From Desulfococcus sp041737845 (lineage in GTDB: Bacteria > Desulfobacterota > Desulfobacteria > Desulfobacterales > Desulfococcaceae), in the NCBI RefSeq assembly GCF_041737845.1, contig NZ_JBGSQX010000025.1:1-64000 (forward strand): a stretch of 64,000 nucleotides of DNA. The letters are read 5' to 3'. A model generated the notes under the pieces. The model searched no databases, was not told the origin of the DNA, and saw nothing but the letters and a program-made list of their open reading frames with translations. The translations under genes were made by a program, and so were the position numbers. Positions 8,563-16,321 of the stretch are shown piece by piece (the stretch's first letter is position 1; the number at the start of each line of letters is the position of its first letter).

Positions 8563-8835
8563 ATGAAGAAAGCCGATTTAGTCGACAAGCTGGCGGAAGA
8601 TGTGGGCGTCTCGAAAACCATCGCGGCGAAGGCCATCGATTCCATCACCGACGGCATCACCCAGGCCCTCAAGAAAAAGGACGGCAAAGTCACCCTGGTC
8701 GGATTCGGATCCTTTACCAAGGTGCGCCGGAAAGCCAGAAAAGGAAGAAACCCGCAGACCGGCGAAGAAATCAAGATCAAGGCCTGCAATGTGGTCAAAT
8801 TCTCCCCGGGAAAGAAACTGAAGGAATCCGTCTGA
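8563..8835 (+). CDS. hup: HU family DNA-binding protein
   Basis: A 90-aa nucleoid protein. It begins MKKADLVDKLAEDVGVSKTIA and carries the family signature GFGSFTKVRRKARKGRNPQTGEEI followed by the DNA-inserting arm and VKFSPGKKLKESV. Length and residues are standard for HU (about 90 aa). AAAAGGAG lies upstream of the ATG. It bends and compacts DNA as a dimer. Confidence 0.96.
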   Translation: MKKADLVDKLAEDVGVSKTIAAKAIDSITDGITQALKKKDGKVTLVGFGSFTKVRRKARKGRNPQTGEEIKIKACNVVKFSPGKKLKESV

Positions 8836-8875
8836 CGGACGCGGTCCGGACCATGACCCCAGAGATCCACCCACC

Positions 8876-9319
8876 ATGAAAATCGACGACATCAACATGA
8901 CCATCATCAAACATCTCCGCGATGGAAGGAGATCTTTCAAGAATATCGCCGACACGCTCAGCCTCACGGAGAATACGGTCAGGGCACGGGTCAAGAAGCT
9001 GGTCGACAGCGGTATCCTGGAGATCACGGGCCTGGTGAACCCGGAGTCGATCCCCCGGCATCATGCCGTAATCATCGGCGTGAAGCTGGGCACCGCCGAT
9101 ATGTTCAAAAAAGCCGAACTCTTCAGCAAGCTTCGGGGGATTGTGTCGGTGGCGGTGGTGACGGGGCGGTACGACCTGCTGGTAACGGTACTGTTCAACG
9201 ACGATTACAGCCTGGAGGATTTTTACACCGAAGAGGTCTCCAGGATTGACGGCGTCCAGTCCATGGAGACCTTCGTCATCTACAAGAACTTCAACCTGAA
9301 GGTGCCGTATATCCTCTAG
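8876..9319 (+). CDS. Lrp/AsnC family transcriptional regulator
   Basis: A 147-aa regulator. Residues 1-60 form a winged helix (IDDINMTIIKHLRDGRRSFKNIADTL, then SLTENTVRARVKKL). Residues 65-147 form the RAM ligand/oligomer domain (VSVAVVTGRYDLLVTVLFND). Members bind amino acids or other small effectors and form octamers. It lies 40 bases after HU and may share its transcript. Target genes cannot be told from the sequence. Confidence 0.9.
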   Translation: MKIDDINMTIIKHLRDGRRSFKNIADTLSLTENTVRARVKKLVDSGILEITGLVNPESIPRHHAVIIGVKLGTADMFKKAELFSKLRGIVSVAVVTGRYDLLVTVLFNDDYSLEDFYTEEVSRIDGVQSMETFVIYKNFNLKVPYIL

Positions 9320-9451
9320 GCCGCCTGAAACAGCCGCTCCGATTCCGCCGAAACCCCGCACGCCCGGAAGCCCCCCCGGCGTTCCGGAAACCATGGCTTC
9401 GTTCCGTCAGCGGATCAAGGACGACGGCTGCAATGCCATGAAAGAAAAAAG

Positions 9452-10171
9452 ATGAAAGCGACCCGATGCCTCTACCTGGACCTGCCGCTGACGGGGTATC
9501 CGGAGGCGCTCCGCCTTCAACGGGAGATCACGGCGTCCAGAATGGAAAACCGGCTGGAGGACGACGTCATCCTGTGCCTGGAGCACCCGCCGGTTTTCAC
9601 CCTGGGCCGCAACGGCGGCCGGGAAAACCTGGTGGTGCCGGAGGACTTTCTCCGCCGGATGGACATCGCCGTCGTCCAGATCGAACGGGGCGGCAATATC
9701 ACCTACCACGGCCCGGGGCAGTTGGTGGCCTACCCCATCCTGGACCTCAACGCCTCCGGCATCGGCATCCGGGACTATGTCGGCCGCCTTGAGGAGGCCA
9801 TGGTCCGGACAGCGGCGGATTGGGGGGTGGCAGCGGCAGGCCACCCAAAGAACCGGGGCGTCTGGGTCGGGGAGCGAAAACTGGGCAGCATCGGCGTCAG
9901 TGTCACCCGAGGCATCTGTTTTCACGGCCTGGCATTGAACGTCAACACCGACCTCGCGCCCTTTGACTGGATCCACCCCTGCGGATTCCAGAACATCCGC
10001 ATGACATCCCTTAGCACCGAACTGGGGCGGGAGGTTCCCCTGGATCGGGTTCGACGAGGGTTGAAACGTCACCTGGCGGCGGTGCTGAACAAGGCCTTCA
10101 CGGATGCGGATCTGCCGCTGCTGATGACAGGCTTGATGAAAGAACGAGAGGCAACAGCGGAGAGATCATGA
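9452..10171 (+). CDS. lipB: Lipoyl(octanoyl) transferase LipB
   Basis: A 239-aa cytoplasmic enzyme that transfers octanoate from acyl-carrier protein to lipoyl domains. The active-site block RGGNITYHGPGQLVAYPI is present, with the catalytic Lys in ERKLGSIGV and the acyl-accepting Cys in HPCGFQNI. The C-terminus is about 20 residues longer than minimal LipB and ends over the lipA start (ATGA overlap), so lipB and lipA are coupled. The product would supply LipA for lipoylation of 2-oxoacid dehydrogenases or the glycine cleavage system. Confidence 0.96.
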   Translation: MKATRCLYLDLPLTGYPEALRLQREITASRMENRLEDDVILCLEHPPVFTLGRNGGRENLVVPEDFLRRMDIAVVQIERGGNITYHGPGQLVAYPILDLNASGIGIRDYVGRLEEAMVRTAADWGVAAAGHPKNRGVWVGERKLGSIGVSVTRGICFHGLALNVNTDLAPFDWIHPCGFQNIRMTSLSTELGREVPLDRVRRGLKRHLAAVLNKAFTDADLPLLMTGLMKEREATAERS

Positions 10172-11055
10172 CCATGGAAAACGAACGAACACCCCGGAAA
10201 AGCAGGAAACCGCCCTGGCTCACCCGCAGGCTGCCCACCGCCCCCGAGTACGAACAGGTCAGGGCCCTCATCAGCAAGGGCCGCCTCCATACGGTTTGCG
10301 AGGAGGCCAAGTGCCCCAACCAGTTCGAGTGCTTCTCCCGGCGGACCGCAACATTTCTGATCCTGGGGTCGCGATGCACCCGCAATTGCCGGTTCTGCAA
10401 CGTGGCCCACGGCCCCACGGCCCCTCCCGATCCGGAAGAGCCCTCCCGCGTGGCGGAAGCCGCCTTTCGGATGGGGCTCCGGTACGTGGTGGTCACATCG
10501 GTGACCCGGGACGATCTCCCGGACGGCGGCGCGGGCCTCTTCGCCGAAACGGTCACCCGGATCCGGAGTCGGCTGCCCTCGGCCCGGGTGGAGGTCCTGA
10601 TCCCCGATTTCAAGGGAGACAGGGCGGCCCTGACGACCGTCCTGGACGCGCGACCCGACGTGCTGAACCACAATATCGAAACCGTGCCGCGCCTCTACGC
10701 CCGGGTCCGTCCCGAGGCGGTATACGAGCGGTCCCTGGCGCTGCTGGAGCGGGTGGCCGACACGGCTCCCGGCATTCCGACAAAATCCGGCATCATGCTG
10801 GGCCTGGGCGAAGCCGACGCCGAGGTCCGGGAAACCCTGGGTGACCTGCGGCGCGTTCAATGCCGGTTTCTCACCATCGGCCAGTACCTTCAGCCCTCCG
10901 GAAATCATCTGCCGGTCGAGCGCTTCGTCCCGCCCGATGAATTCGACGCCTGGCGCCGGACCGCACTGGACATGGGATTCACGGAGGTGGCCAGCGGCCC
11001 CTTTGTCCGGAGTTCCTATCACGCCGAGGATCTATACCAGACCGCACGCCCGTGA
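10168..11055 (+). CDS. lipA: Lipoyl synthase LipA
   Basis: A 295-aa radical-SAM enzyme that inserts two sulfurs into the octanoyl chain. The auxiliary cluster motif CEEAKCPNQFEC (C-x4-C-x5-C) and the radical-SAM motif CTRNCRFC (C-x3-C-x2-C) are both intact. The C-terminal RSSYHAE supplies the serine ligand of the auxiliary cluster. Length fits the family. It is the second gene of the lipB-lipA pair. Confidence 0.97.
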   Translation: MTMENERTPRKSRKPPWLTRRLPTAPEYEQVRALISKGRLHTVCEEAKCPNQFECFSRRTATFLILGSRCTRNCRFCNVAHGPTAPPDPEEPSRVAEAAFRMGLRYVVVTSVTRDDLPDGGAGLFAETVTRIRSRLPSARVEVLIPDFKGDRAALTTVLDARPDVLNHNIETVPRLYARVRPEAVYERSLALLERVADTAPGIPTKSGIMLGLGEADAEVRETLGDLRRVQCRFLTIGQYLQPSGNHLPVERFVPPDEFDAWRRTALDMGFTEVASGPFVRSSYHAEDLYQTARP

Positions 11056-11105
11056 TCCGCGGGGCCGGGCCGCCCCCCGGCACTCACGGCATTCGCTTTC
11101 TTCCA

Positions 11106-11135
11106 TTGACGTTTCCCCATCGATTTGCTTAATAT
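11106..11135 (+). promoter_or_regulatory. Sigma70-like promoter upstream of the helicase-PLD gene
   Basis: TTGACG at 11106-11111 and TAATAT at 11130-11135 with an 18-base spacer. It points to the 11330 gene and would give a leader of about 190 bases with no clear structure. Confidence 0.5.
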
Positions 11136-11329
11136 GACCATCTGCAGCCGTGCATTGCTTTCGACCTTCACGATTCTTAACTGTTTTCTTGTGCTGGCGT
11201 ACCCATGAATTCAATCCCGAAGACGACCCCTGAAATGCGATATCGCCGCCGAATCCGCAGGCAGCACGGCGCCTCCGCGCAGGCGATTCCCGGCCCGACC
11301 CGGGGTCGCGCGGGCATCGAGGGCGACGG

Positions 11330-14300
11330 ATGAGGCATCCGATCCCGGAACCGCAGGCGATTCCTGCACACGGGGACGGCGATTTGCCGGCCGATATCCT
11401 GTCGGAATACCAGTCGGCGCTTCAGGAGGAGATCCGGGCCGTCCGCCGGAACGGGCTTTTGGCATCCCTGCGCCTGAAAAACGGTCGTTTCATCGATCGC
11501 ATCGGAAGCCGCTTTCACTATGCATTCGAGATGGAGGCGGCGCCGGATCTTTTCTGGGATGGGCCGGCGGACCTGGTCATCCCCGACCAGCCTTCGATGG
11601 TCATCACCCTCGTGTCCACGAGCGGCCTGACCCTCACCGCAAGCCTCCCCGAGCACAAGGGCGACCGGATCGGCAGGGCGCGCCTTCATTACAACCTGAC
11701 CGATATCCTCGAAAAATGGATCGAACGGCTTGAGGGCTTCAAGGCCATGCCCAATCCAGCGGGCGAACGGATCCGGGGGGCGCTCCCCGTTTCCGGCGCC
11801 CCCGCGGATGTGACGGTCGCAGAAGACCTCGACCCGCACCAGGCCCGCGCCGTTCTGTCGGCGCTGGGGCACGACGCCGCCTTCATCCTGAGCCCCCCGG
11901 GGTCCGGAAAAACGAGGACGATCGCTGAAATCGTCCGCCTTCTCCGCCAACGGAACCAGTCCGTTTTGGTCGCATCGCGCAGCGCGCGGGCCGCGGACCG
12001 GATCATCCTGAGCATATCCCGCCGCATGCCGGCATCCGCGCGGGAAAACGGACAGATCATTCGCCTGGGCGACCCCGATTTGCCGCTCCTCAAGCGCCAC
12101 CCGAACCTCCTTCTGGAAACCCGGGCCGCCCTGAAGGCCGAAGCGCCCATGATCCGCAAAACCCATCTTGCGGAAAAGCTCCGTGCGGCGAAGGCCCGGG
12201 CCGCCAGGGTCTCCCGGATGATCGATATCCTGGAATGGGTTGCCCGCGGGGAGCGCGATCTCGAAGTGGTCGAACAAGCGTTCATGGACCTTCAGGCGAA
12301 AAAGCGACAGCTCGAAAAGCGGCGCCGGGCCCTGAAGGAGATGCAGCGCACGGTGATCCTCTGGCGGGAGGCCGCCGAAGCCGCCAAAAAACACCGAAAG
12401 GCGGAGGCGGACCTGATCCAGTTGACCGAAAGCATGGCCACGCTCAAGGGCGAGATTTCGGATCTTGCCGGGAAGTTGGCGGAGACGGCCGACCGGCTCG
12501 CGGAAGCCCGGCAGATCTACGGCAGGACGTCTTCCGCAGGCTGGCTGACCCGCCAGCTCCGCCAGATCCCCCCCCCGGAACAGCAGAAGGAGGCGATCGA
12601 AAGACTTGAAACCGAAGCGGCGCAGATGGGCGAGCGGATCGACGCCAAGCGTTCGCTTCTCAGGATCATCCAGAACAACAAAACCCAGCTTGAAGCCGAG
12701 GCGGAGCGCCTCAGCCAGGCATACCCCGCCGGCCGGGACGACATTCTGAAGCAGAAGTCCCTCTTCCAGACACGGTTTGAACCGCTGGATCGGGAAACGA
12801 AACGCCTCAACAAGGGCTACCACGACAGCCGGATCCGCCTGGCGGGGCTGTTGAGCGCACAACTCAAATCCTTGAACCAGCAGGGCTTCAGCCAGGTTTC
12901 CGGCGGGACCCCCGAGGTCGTTCTGAACGCCATCAAAGCAGGGTACGCCAATGCAAAAGCCGAAACCAGGGGTCTCCATGTCGATTCCCTCCGCCTTGAA
13001 CTAACGCGGCTCGGCGAGGAGATCGCCGCATACCGGGCCGATCTGGGGGCAGCGGCCCGCAACACCGGGTCATCCGACCACGAGACCGAGATCGGCGGAA
13101 TGGAAAGGCGCATCGTCGCCGAAGCGGACGTCGTCGTGACGACCCTCTCGAACGCCTGCCTGCATGACGCCGTCCATTCCCGGCGGTTTGACGCGGTGAT
13201 TTTGGACGAGGTCTCCATGGCCCCGGTTCCGGCCGTGTGGATCGCGGCGGGCCTGGCGGCATCCCGCATCATCGTTCTGGGAGATCCCGGACGGCTCCCG
13301 CCCGCCGTCATGTCCGACGGCGACCTGGCCCGGAAATGGCTGGGGAGGGACGTTTTCGAAACCGCGGGATTCACCCGGGAAGAGGCGAATCACCCCAACA
13401 GGGTCATGCTCCGCCGGCGATACCTCACGCATCCCCGCATCAGCGCTCTGGCCGCCGAGATGATGCCGCAACGGGAGGCCCCGGACGGAAAACCGCAGCC
13501 CGACGCCATCGCCCGGTTCGAGACCGCCGGCGGCCGGAGCGACGACGCCCTGGCCGGATGGTACAGCGCCCCATGGGGGAACATCAGCCCCGTTCTCATG
13601 GTCGATACCGGGCCGTCGAGGGCCTGGATCACCCGGCTGGCCGGGCCGGACCCGTCCGACGGGCTCAATTTCATGTCCGCCGCGCTGTGCGTGTCGGCAG
13701 CCAAGGCCTTCCTGCGCAAGGATCGGCCGCCGCTCGCCGTCGGAGACGACCCACGGGTGCTCATCATCGCCCCCTATGTTTCCCATGCGGCCCTGGTGGA
13801 TCTGCTGATCCGGCAGGAGGGCCTGGAAGACGACATCCATGCAGGAACGCCGGAGAGCCTCTACGATCTGCGCGCGCCGGTCGTGATCCTGGACATGGTG
13901 GAAGATGATCCGTTTTCCGGCGCCCCCGTGTACAGGCCCAACGCCGACGCCGTGACCCGGCGCCGGATCAGCGACTGCCTTGCCCGGGCGCAATCGCGCC
14001 TCGTCGTCGTGGGTGATTTCGAGCACCTTGAAAAAAGGGCCCACGGGGCATTCACCGGCAGCCGGTTCATCCCGGCCCTCCGGAAGAAATCGGCCGTTAT
14101 CCAGGCGCCCGACCTGATTCGGGACAGGGGCCAAAATCCGCCGGCCGCTGGTCCGGACAATTTGTCACTCGAAGGGGGAGAGGCGGATTCGCCGCGCACC
14201 GGGGTAACCCGGGAGGCGTTCATCGAAGCCCTCAACCAGGACATCGACGGCGCGTCGGAACGGGTGATCGTCTATTCCCCGGCCCTGGACGCGGGCCGCC

Positions 14301-15001
14301 TCTCCGAGGTCGAGCGCGCCCTGCGGGCCGCCGCAGGCAAACGTGTCCGGGTCTATGTCATCACCCGGACCGCCCAGGAGAGGCGGAAAAGCGAGGTCGA
14401 GCCCTATGGAGAAATGGCGCGGCGCATTGAAGACTGGGGGGCAATGGTGATCCACCGGATGCGGCTGGCTGAAAAGCTGGTGGTGATCGATGACCGGATC
14501 CTCTGGTTCGGCTCCTTCGATCCATTGGGCCCCCCGGATCCGGCGGATCGGGGAGACTTCCACGGGTCCATGGAGCGGCGCTCCGGACGGACCCTGATCG
14601 AATTCGCAGGCCGGCGGCTGCGATGGAACGAACTGGTCGAGGCCAGGGATGCCGAGCGGCACCCCCGCTGCCCGATCTGCGGCCGGGAGATCGTCGCCGC
14701 CGCGGGCAGGCACTGGCCCTATTACTGGCGATGCATCGAAGCGGGATGCTACCACCGCACCATCGATCAGCCGCCTCCGGCGCCCATGGAAAAAGACGCG
14801 CTCCGCTGCGCCAGGTGCGGGGGCGATGTAGAATTCGGCTACTGGGGCGGAAACCCGTGCTGGCGATGCAGGGTCAACCGAAAGCACCGGCAGCCTGTCG
14901 TCAGGACCCACCTCACGACGCCCGAAGCGGCGCACCGCATCCCGCCCCGGGAGCTTGTCCGGCTGAGAAAAACCTTCGATATCAAACCGCCATCCGCCTG
15001 A
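11330..15001 (+). CDS. SF1 (Upf1/COG1112-like) helicase fused to PLD-like and zinc-ribbon domains; Mokosh type II (MkoC)-like candidate
   Basis: A 1223-aa multidomain protein. An N-terminal beta-rich accessory domain (about 20-150) is followed by SF1 helicase motifs: Walker A SPPGSGKTRT near 190, motif II VILDEVSMAP near 625, motif III GDPGRLPP near 650, RRRYLTHPRIS, and a degenerate motif VI CLARAQSRLVVVGD. A long charged coiled coil (about 280-560) is inserted between motifs I and II. A PLD-like domain (about 960-1100) has EKLVVIDDRILWFGSFD, with the HKD lysine and aspartate but no histidine at the usual place. Two C-terminal zinc ribbons (CPIC..., CARC...CWRC) close the protein. Fused COG1112 helicase plus PLD is the makeup of MkoC, the single protein of Mokosh type II phage defence. 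The neighbours are housekeeping genes, so a nucleic-acid repair role remains possible. Confidence 0.8.
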   Translation: MRHPIPEPQAIPAHGDGDLPADILSEYQSALQEEIRAVRRNGLLASLRLKNGRFIDRIGSRFHYAFEMEAAPDLFWDGPADLVIPDQPSMVITLVSTSGLTLTASLPEHKGDRIGRARLHYNLTDILEKWIERLEGFKAMPNPAGERIRGALPVSGAPADVTVAEDLDPHQARAVLSALGHDAAFILSPPGSGKTRTIAEIVRLLRQRNQSVLVASRSARAADRIILSISRRMPASARENGQIIRLGDPDLPLLKRHPNLLLETRAALKAEAPMIRKTHLAEKLRAAKARAARVSRMIDILEWVARGERDLEVVEQAFMDLQAKKRQLEKRRRALKEMQRTVILWREAAEAAKKHRKAEADLIQLTESMATLKGEISDLAGKLAETADRLAEARQIYGRTSSAGWLTRQLRQIPPPEQQKEAIERLETEAAQMGERIDAKRSLLRIIQNNKTQLEAEAERLSQAYPAGRDDILKQKSLFQTRFEPLDRETKRLNKGYHDSRIRLAGLLSAQLKSLNQQGFSQVSGGTPEVVLNAIKAGYANAKAETRGLHVDSLRLELTRLGEEIAAYRADLGAAARNTGSSDHETEIGGMERRIVAEADVVVTTLSNACLHDAVHSRRFDAVILDEVSMAPVPAVWIAAGLAASRIIVLGDPGRLPPAVMSDGDLARKWLGRDVFETAGFTREEANHPNRVMLRRRYLTHPRISALAAEMMPQREAPDGKPQPDAIARFETAGGRSDDALAGWYSAPWGNISPVLMVDTGPSRAWITRLAGPDPSDGLNFMSAALCVSAAKAFLRKDRPPLAVGDDPRVLIIAPYVSHAALVDLLIRQEGLEDDIHAGTPESLYDLRAPVVILDMVEDDPFSGAPVYRPNADAVTRRRISDCLARAQSRLVVVGDFEHLEKRAHGAFTGSRFIPALRKKSAVIQAPDLIRDRGQNPPAAGPDNLSLEGGEADSPRTGVTREAFIEALNQDIDGASERVIVYSPALDAGRLSEVERALRAAAGKRVRVYVITRTAQERRKSEVEPYGEMARRIEDWGAMVIHRMRLAEKLVVIDDRILWFGSFDPLGPPDPADRGDFHGSMERRSGRTLIEFAGRRLRWNELVEARDAERHPRCPICGREIVAAAGRHWPYYWRCIEAGCYHRTIDQPPPAPMEKDALRCARCGGDVEFGYWGGNPCWRCRVNRKHRQPVVRTHLTTPEAAHRIPPRELVRLRKTFDIKPPSA

Positions 15002-15027
15002 GGCGGCGGTCCTCGGGAAATGCTCCG

Positions 15028-15064
15028 GGGAAAGGGCGTCTTGCCGCTCCGACCGCCCTTTCCC
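15028..15064. terminator. Hairpin between convergent genes
   Basis: A perfect 11-bp inverted repeat GGGAAAGGGCG/CGCCCTTTCCC with a 15-base loop, between the helicase stop and the TerD-like stop. No strong T-run follows on either side, so it may be a bidirectional but imperfect terminator. Confidence 0.5.
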
Positions 15065-15075
15065 TTCCGGGCCGG

Positions 15076-15609
15076 TTATCCTTGGATCACGTCCATCAGA
15101 TCCTGAAGTTTTTTCAACCCCTTGAGTGTTCCGGCCTTGCTCGAGTTGATCAGCTTGGCGCCGATGGGGCTGCTGTTGTCGATGGTGGCGAGGAGGGCCA
15201 CATTTCCCATGTCCCCCGTGTCCAGCGTCACATTGTGGCTGGTGCCCGTATCATCCAGGATCGAAAGCGTGACGTCGCTGTCTTTGAACCGGGCCGCGGA
15301 TCCGTCCTTCACCCTGCCGTAGTCCCAGCATATGATCCAGACATATTTCATATCGTCCACCTTGGTGATCCGCATGATCTCCTCGTTTTTCCCGGCCGTG
15401 TCCCCCACCCCCTCGTCTCCGCTCAACTGCATGAAGGGGAAGGTGTTCAGATCGCCTTTTTCGCCGAAATAGATCAGCCCCTGCTTGCCGTCCTTGCCTT
15501 CATACGCCGCGGCAAGGTCGAAGTCGGCCGCGGTGCTCCACCGCATGGCGACCATAAGCTGCTTGAATCCGCCGACATTGGCCTCACTGCCTTTCTGTTT
15601 AAGCTCCAT
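15076..15609 (-). CDS. TerD-family (tellurium resistance/stress) protein
   Basis: A 177-aa protein with the TerD/TerZ beta-sandwich pattern: MRWSTAADFDLAAAYEGKDGKQG, then GDLNTFPFMQLSGDEGVGDTAGKNEE, with acidic calcium-binding positions, and DDMKYVWIICWDYG. The ATG at 15609 has AAGGAG 8 bases upstream. TerD proteins bind Ca2+ and take part in poorly understood chemical-stress and phage-resistance responses. It is a lone ter gene here; no terABCEZ set is visible. It is convergent with the helicase gene. Confidence 0.78.
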   Translation of the reverse strand: MELKQKGSEANVGGFKQLMVAMRWSTAADFDLAAAYEGKDGKQGLIYFGEKGDLNTFPFMQLSGDEGVGDTAGKNEEIMRITKVDDMKYVWIICWDYGRVKDGSAARFKDSDVTLSILDDTGTSHNVTLDTGDMGNVALLATIDNSSPIGAKLINSSKAGTLKGLKKLQDLMDVIQG

Positions 15610-15767
15610 GATGAATCTCCTTGTAAGGGTATTGAATTGGGCGCCGTCCGAAGCGTCGCCGTTGAAATCGTCAGGTACCGCCGGCACTGAAAGATGCCCC
15701 CGAGCCGGTAAGGATGCCGCGGGAGCGCCCCCGCCCCGATGCGGCGGCGGTTGACGCGTCCCGAACC

Positions 15768-16166
15768 CTAGCCGAGACGGATCCTCAGTTCATCCCCCTC
15801 GGCGTCGACGGGAAAGGTTTCGACAGGGGCCTTTGCCGCGCCTGAAACCGGATCGCCTGCATAGGTGAAGGTGGATCTGGAAACGCTGCAGCACTCCATG
15901 CGGTCATTTCCAGGAAGCGGATCCAGCCTTCGGCCCATGTGAGTGCACCGGTTGGCGAATGCGTGAAACCGCCCGTCCGTGCCGTGAACCAGAAGGACCT
16001 TTCGGGGAAGCCCCCCGCCCTCCAGGCGAACCGCCCCGCCCGGACGGCGAAGCTCCGGCATCCGGCTGAGCCGGACCGTGATCCGGAGGTCTTCGTAGCG
16101 CCAACTGTCCACCACGGAGGGCAACCGGGTTTCACAGATACCCAAAATGCGCTTGAGCAGTTTCAT
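15768..16166 (-). CDS. Atypical Rieske-fold protein lacking one His ligand
   Basis: A 132-aa cytoplasmic protein. The C-terminal half has the Rieske [2Fe-2S] layout: FANRCTHMGRRLDP provides the first Cys-x-His pair, but the second motif reads ECCSVSRSTFTYAGDPVSGAAKAP, with Ser where C-x2-H needs His. The trailing segment (gAAKAPVETFPV) is normal for Rieske domains. The ATG at 16166 is preceded by GGAGAGG. Either the cluster is bound with altered ligands or the fold has lost it. Function unknown. Confidence 0.65.
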   Translation of the reverse strand: MKLLKRILGICETRLPSVVDSWRYEDLRITVRLSRMPELRRPGGAVRLEGGGLPRKVLLVHGTDGRFHAFANRCTHMGRRLDPLPGNDRMECCSVSRSTFTYAGDPVSGAAKAPVETFPVDAEGDELRIRLG

Positions 16167-16321
16167 GTGCCTCTCCCATCTTGCCCATATCCGGCTTCCG
16201 AACGAAACCCGCGCGTTTAGAAACATAGGGGGCGGGGGGGCTCCGCCAATCGGGAGCCTGCCCGCCCTCCTGGTTCAGGAGACGTTGATGCGTCTGTTCG
16301 GTACATCCCGGCCGGACGCCA

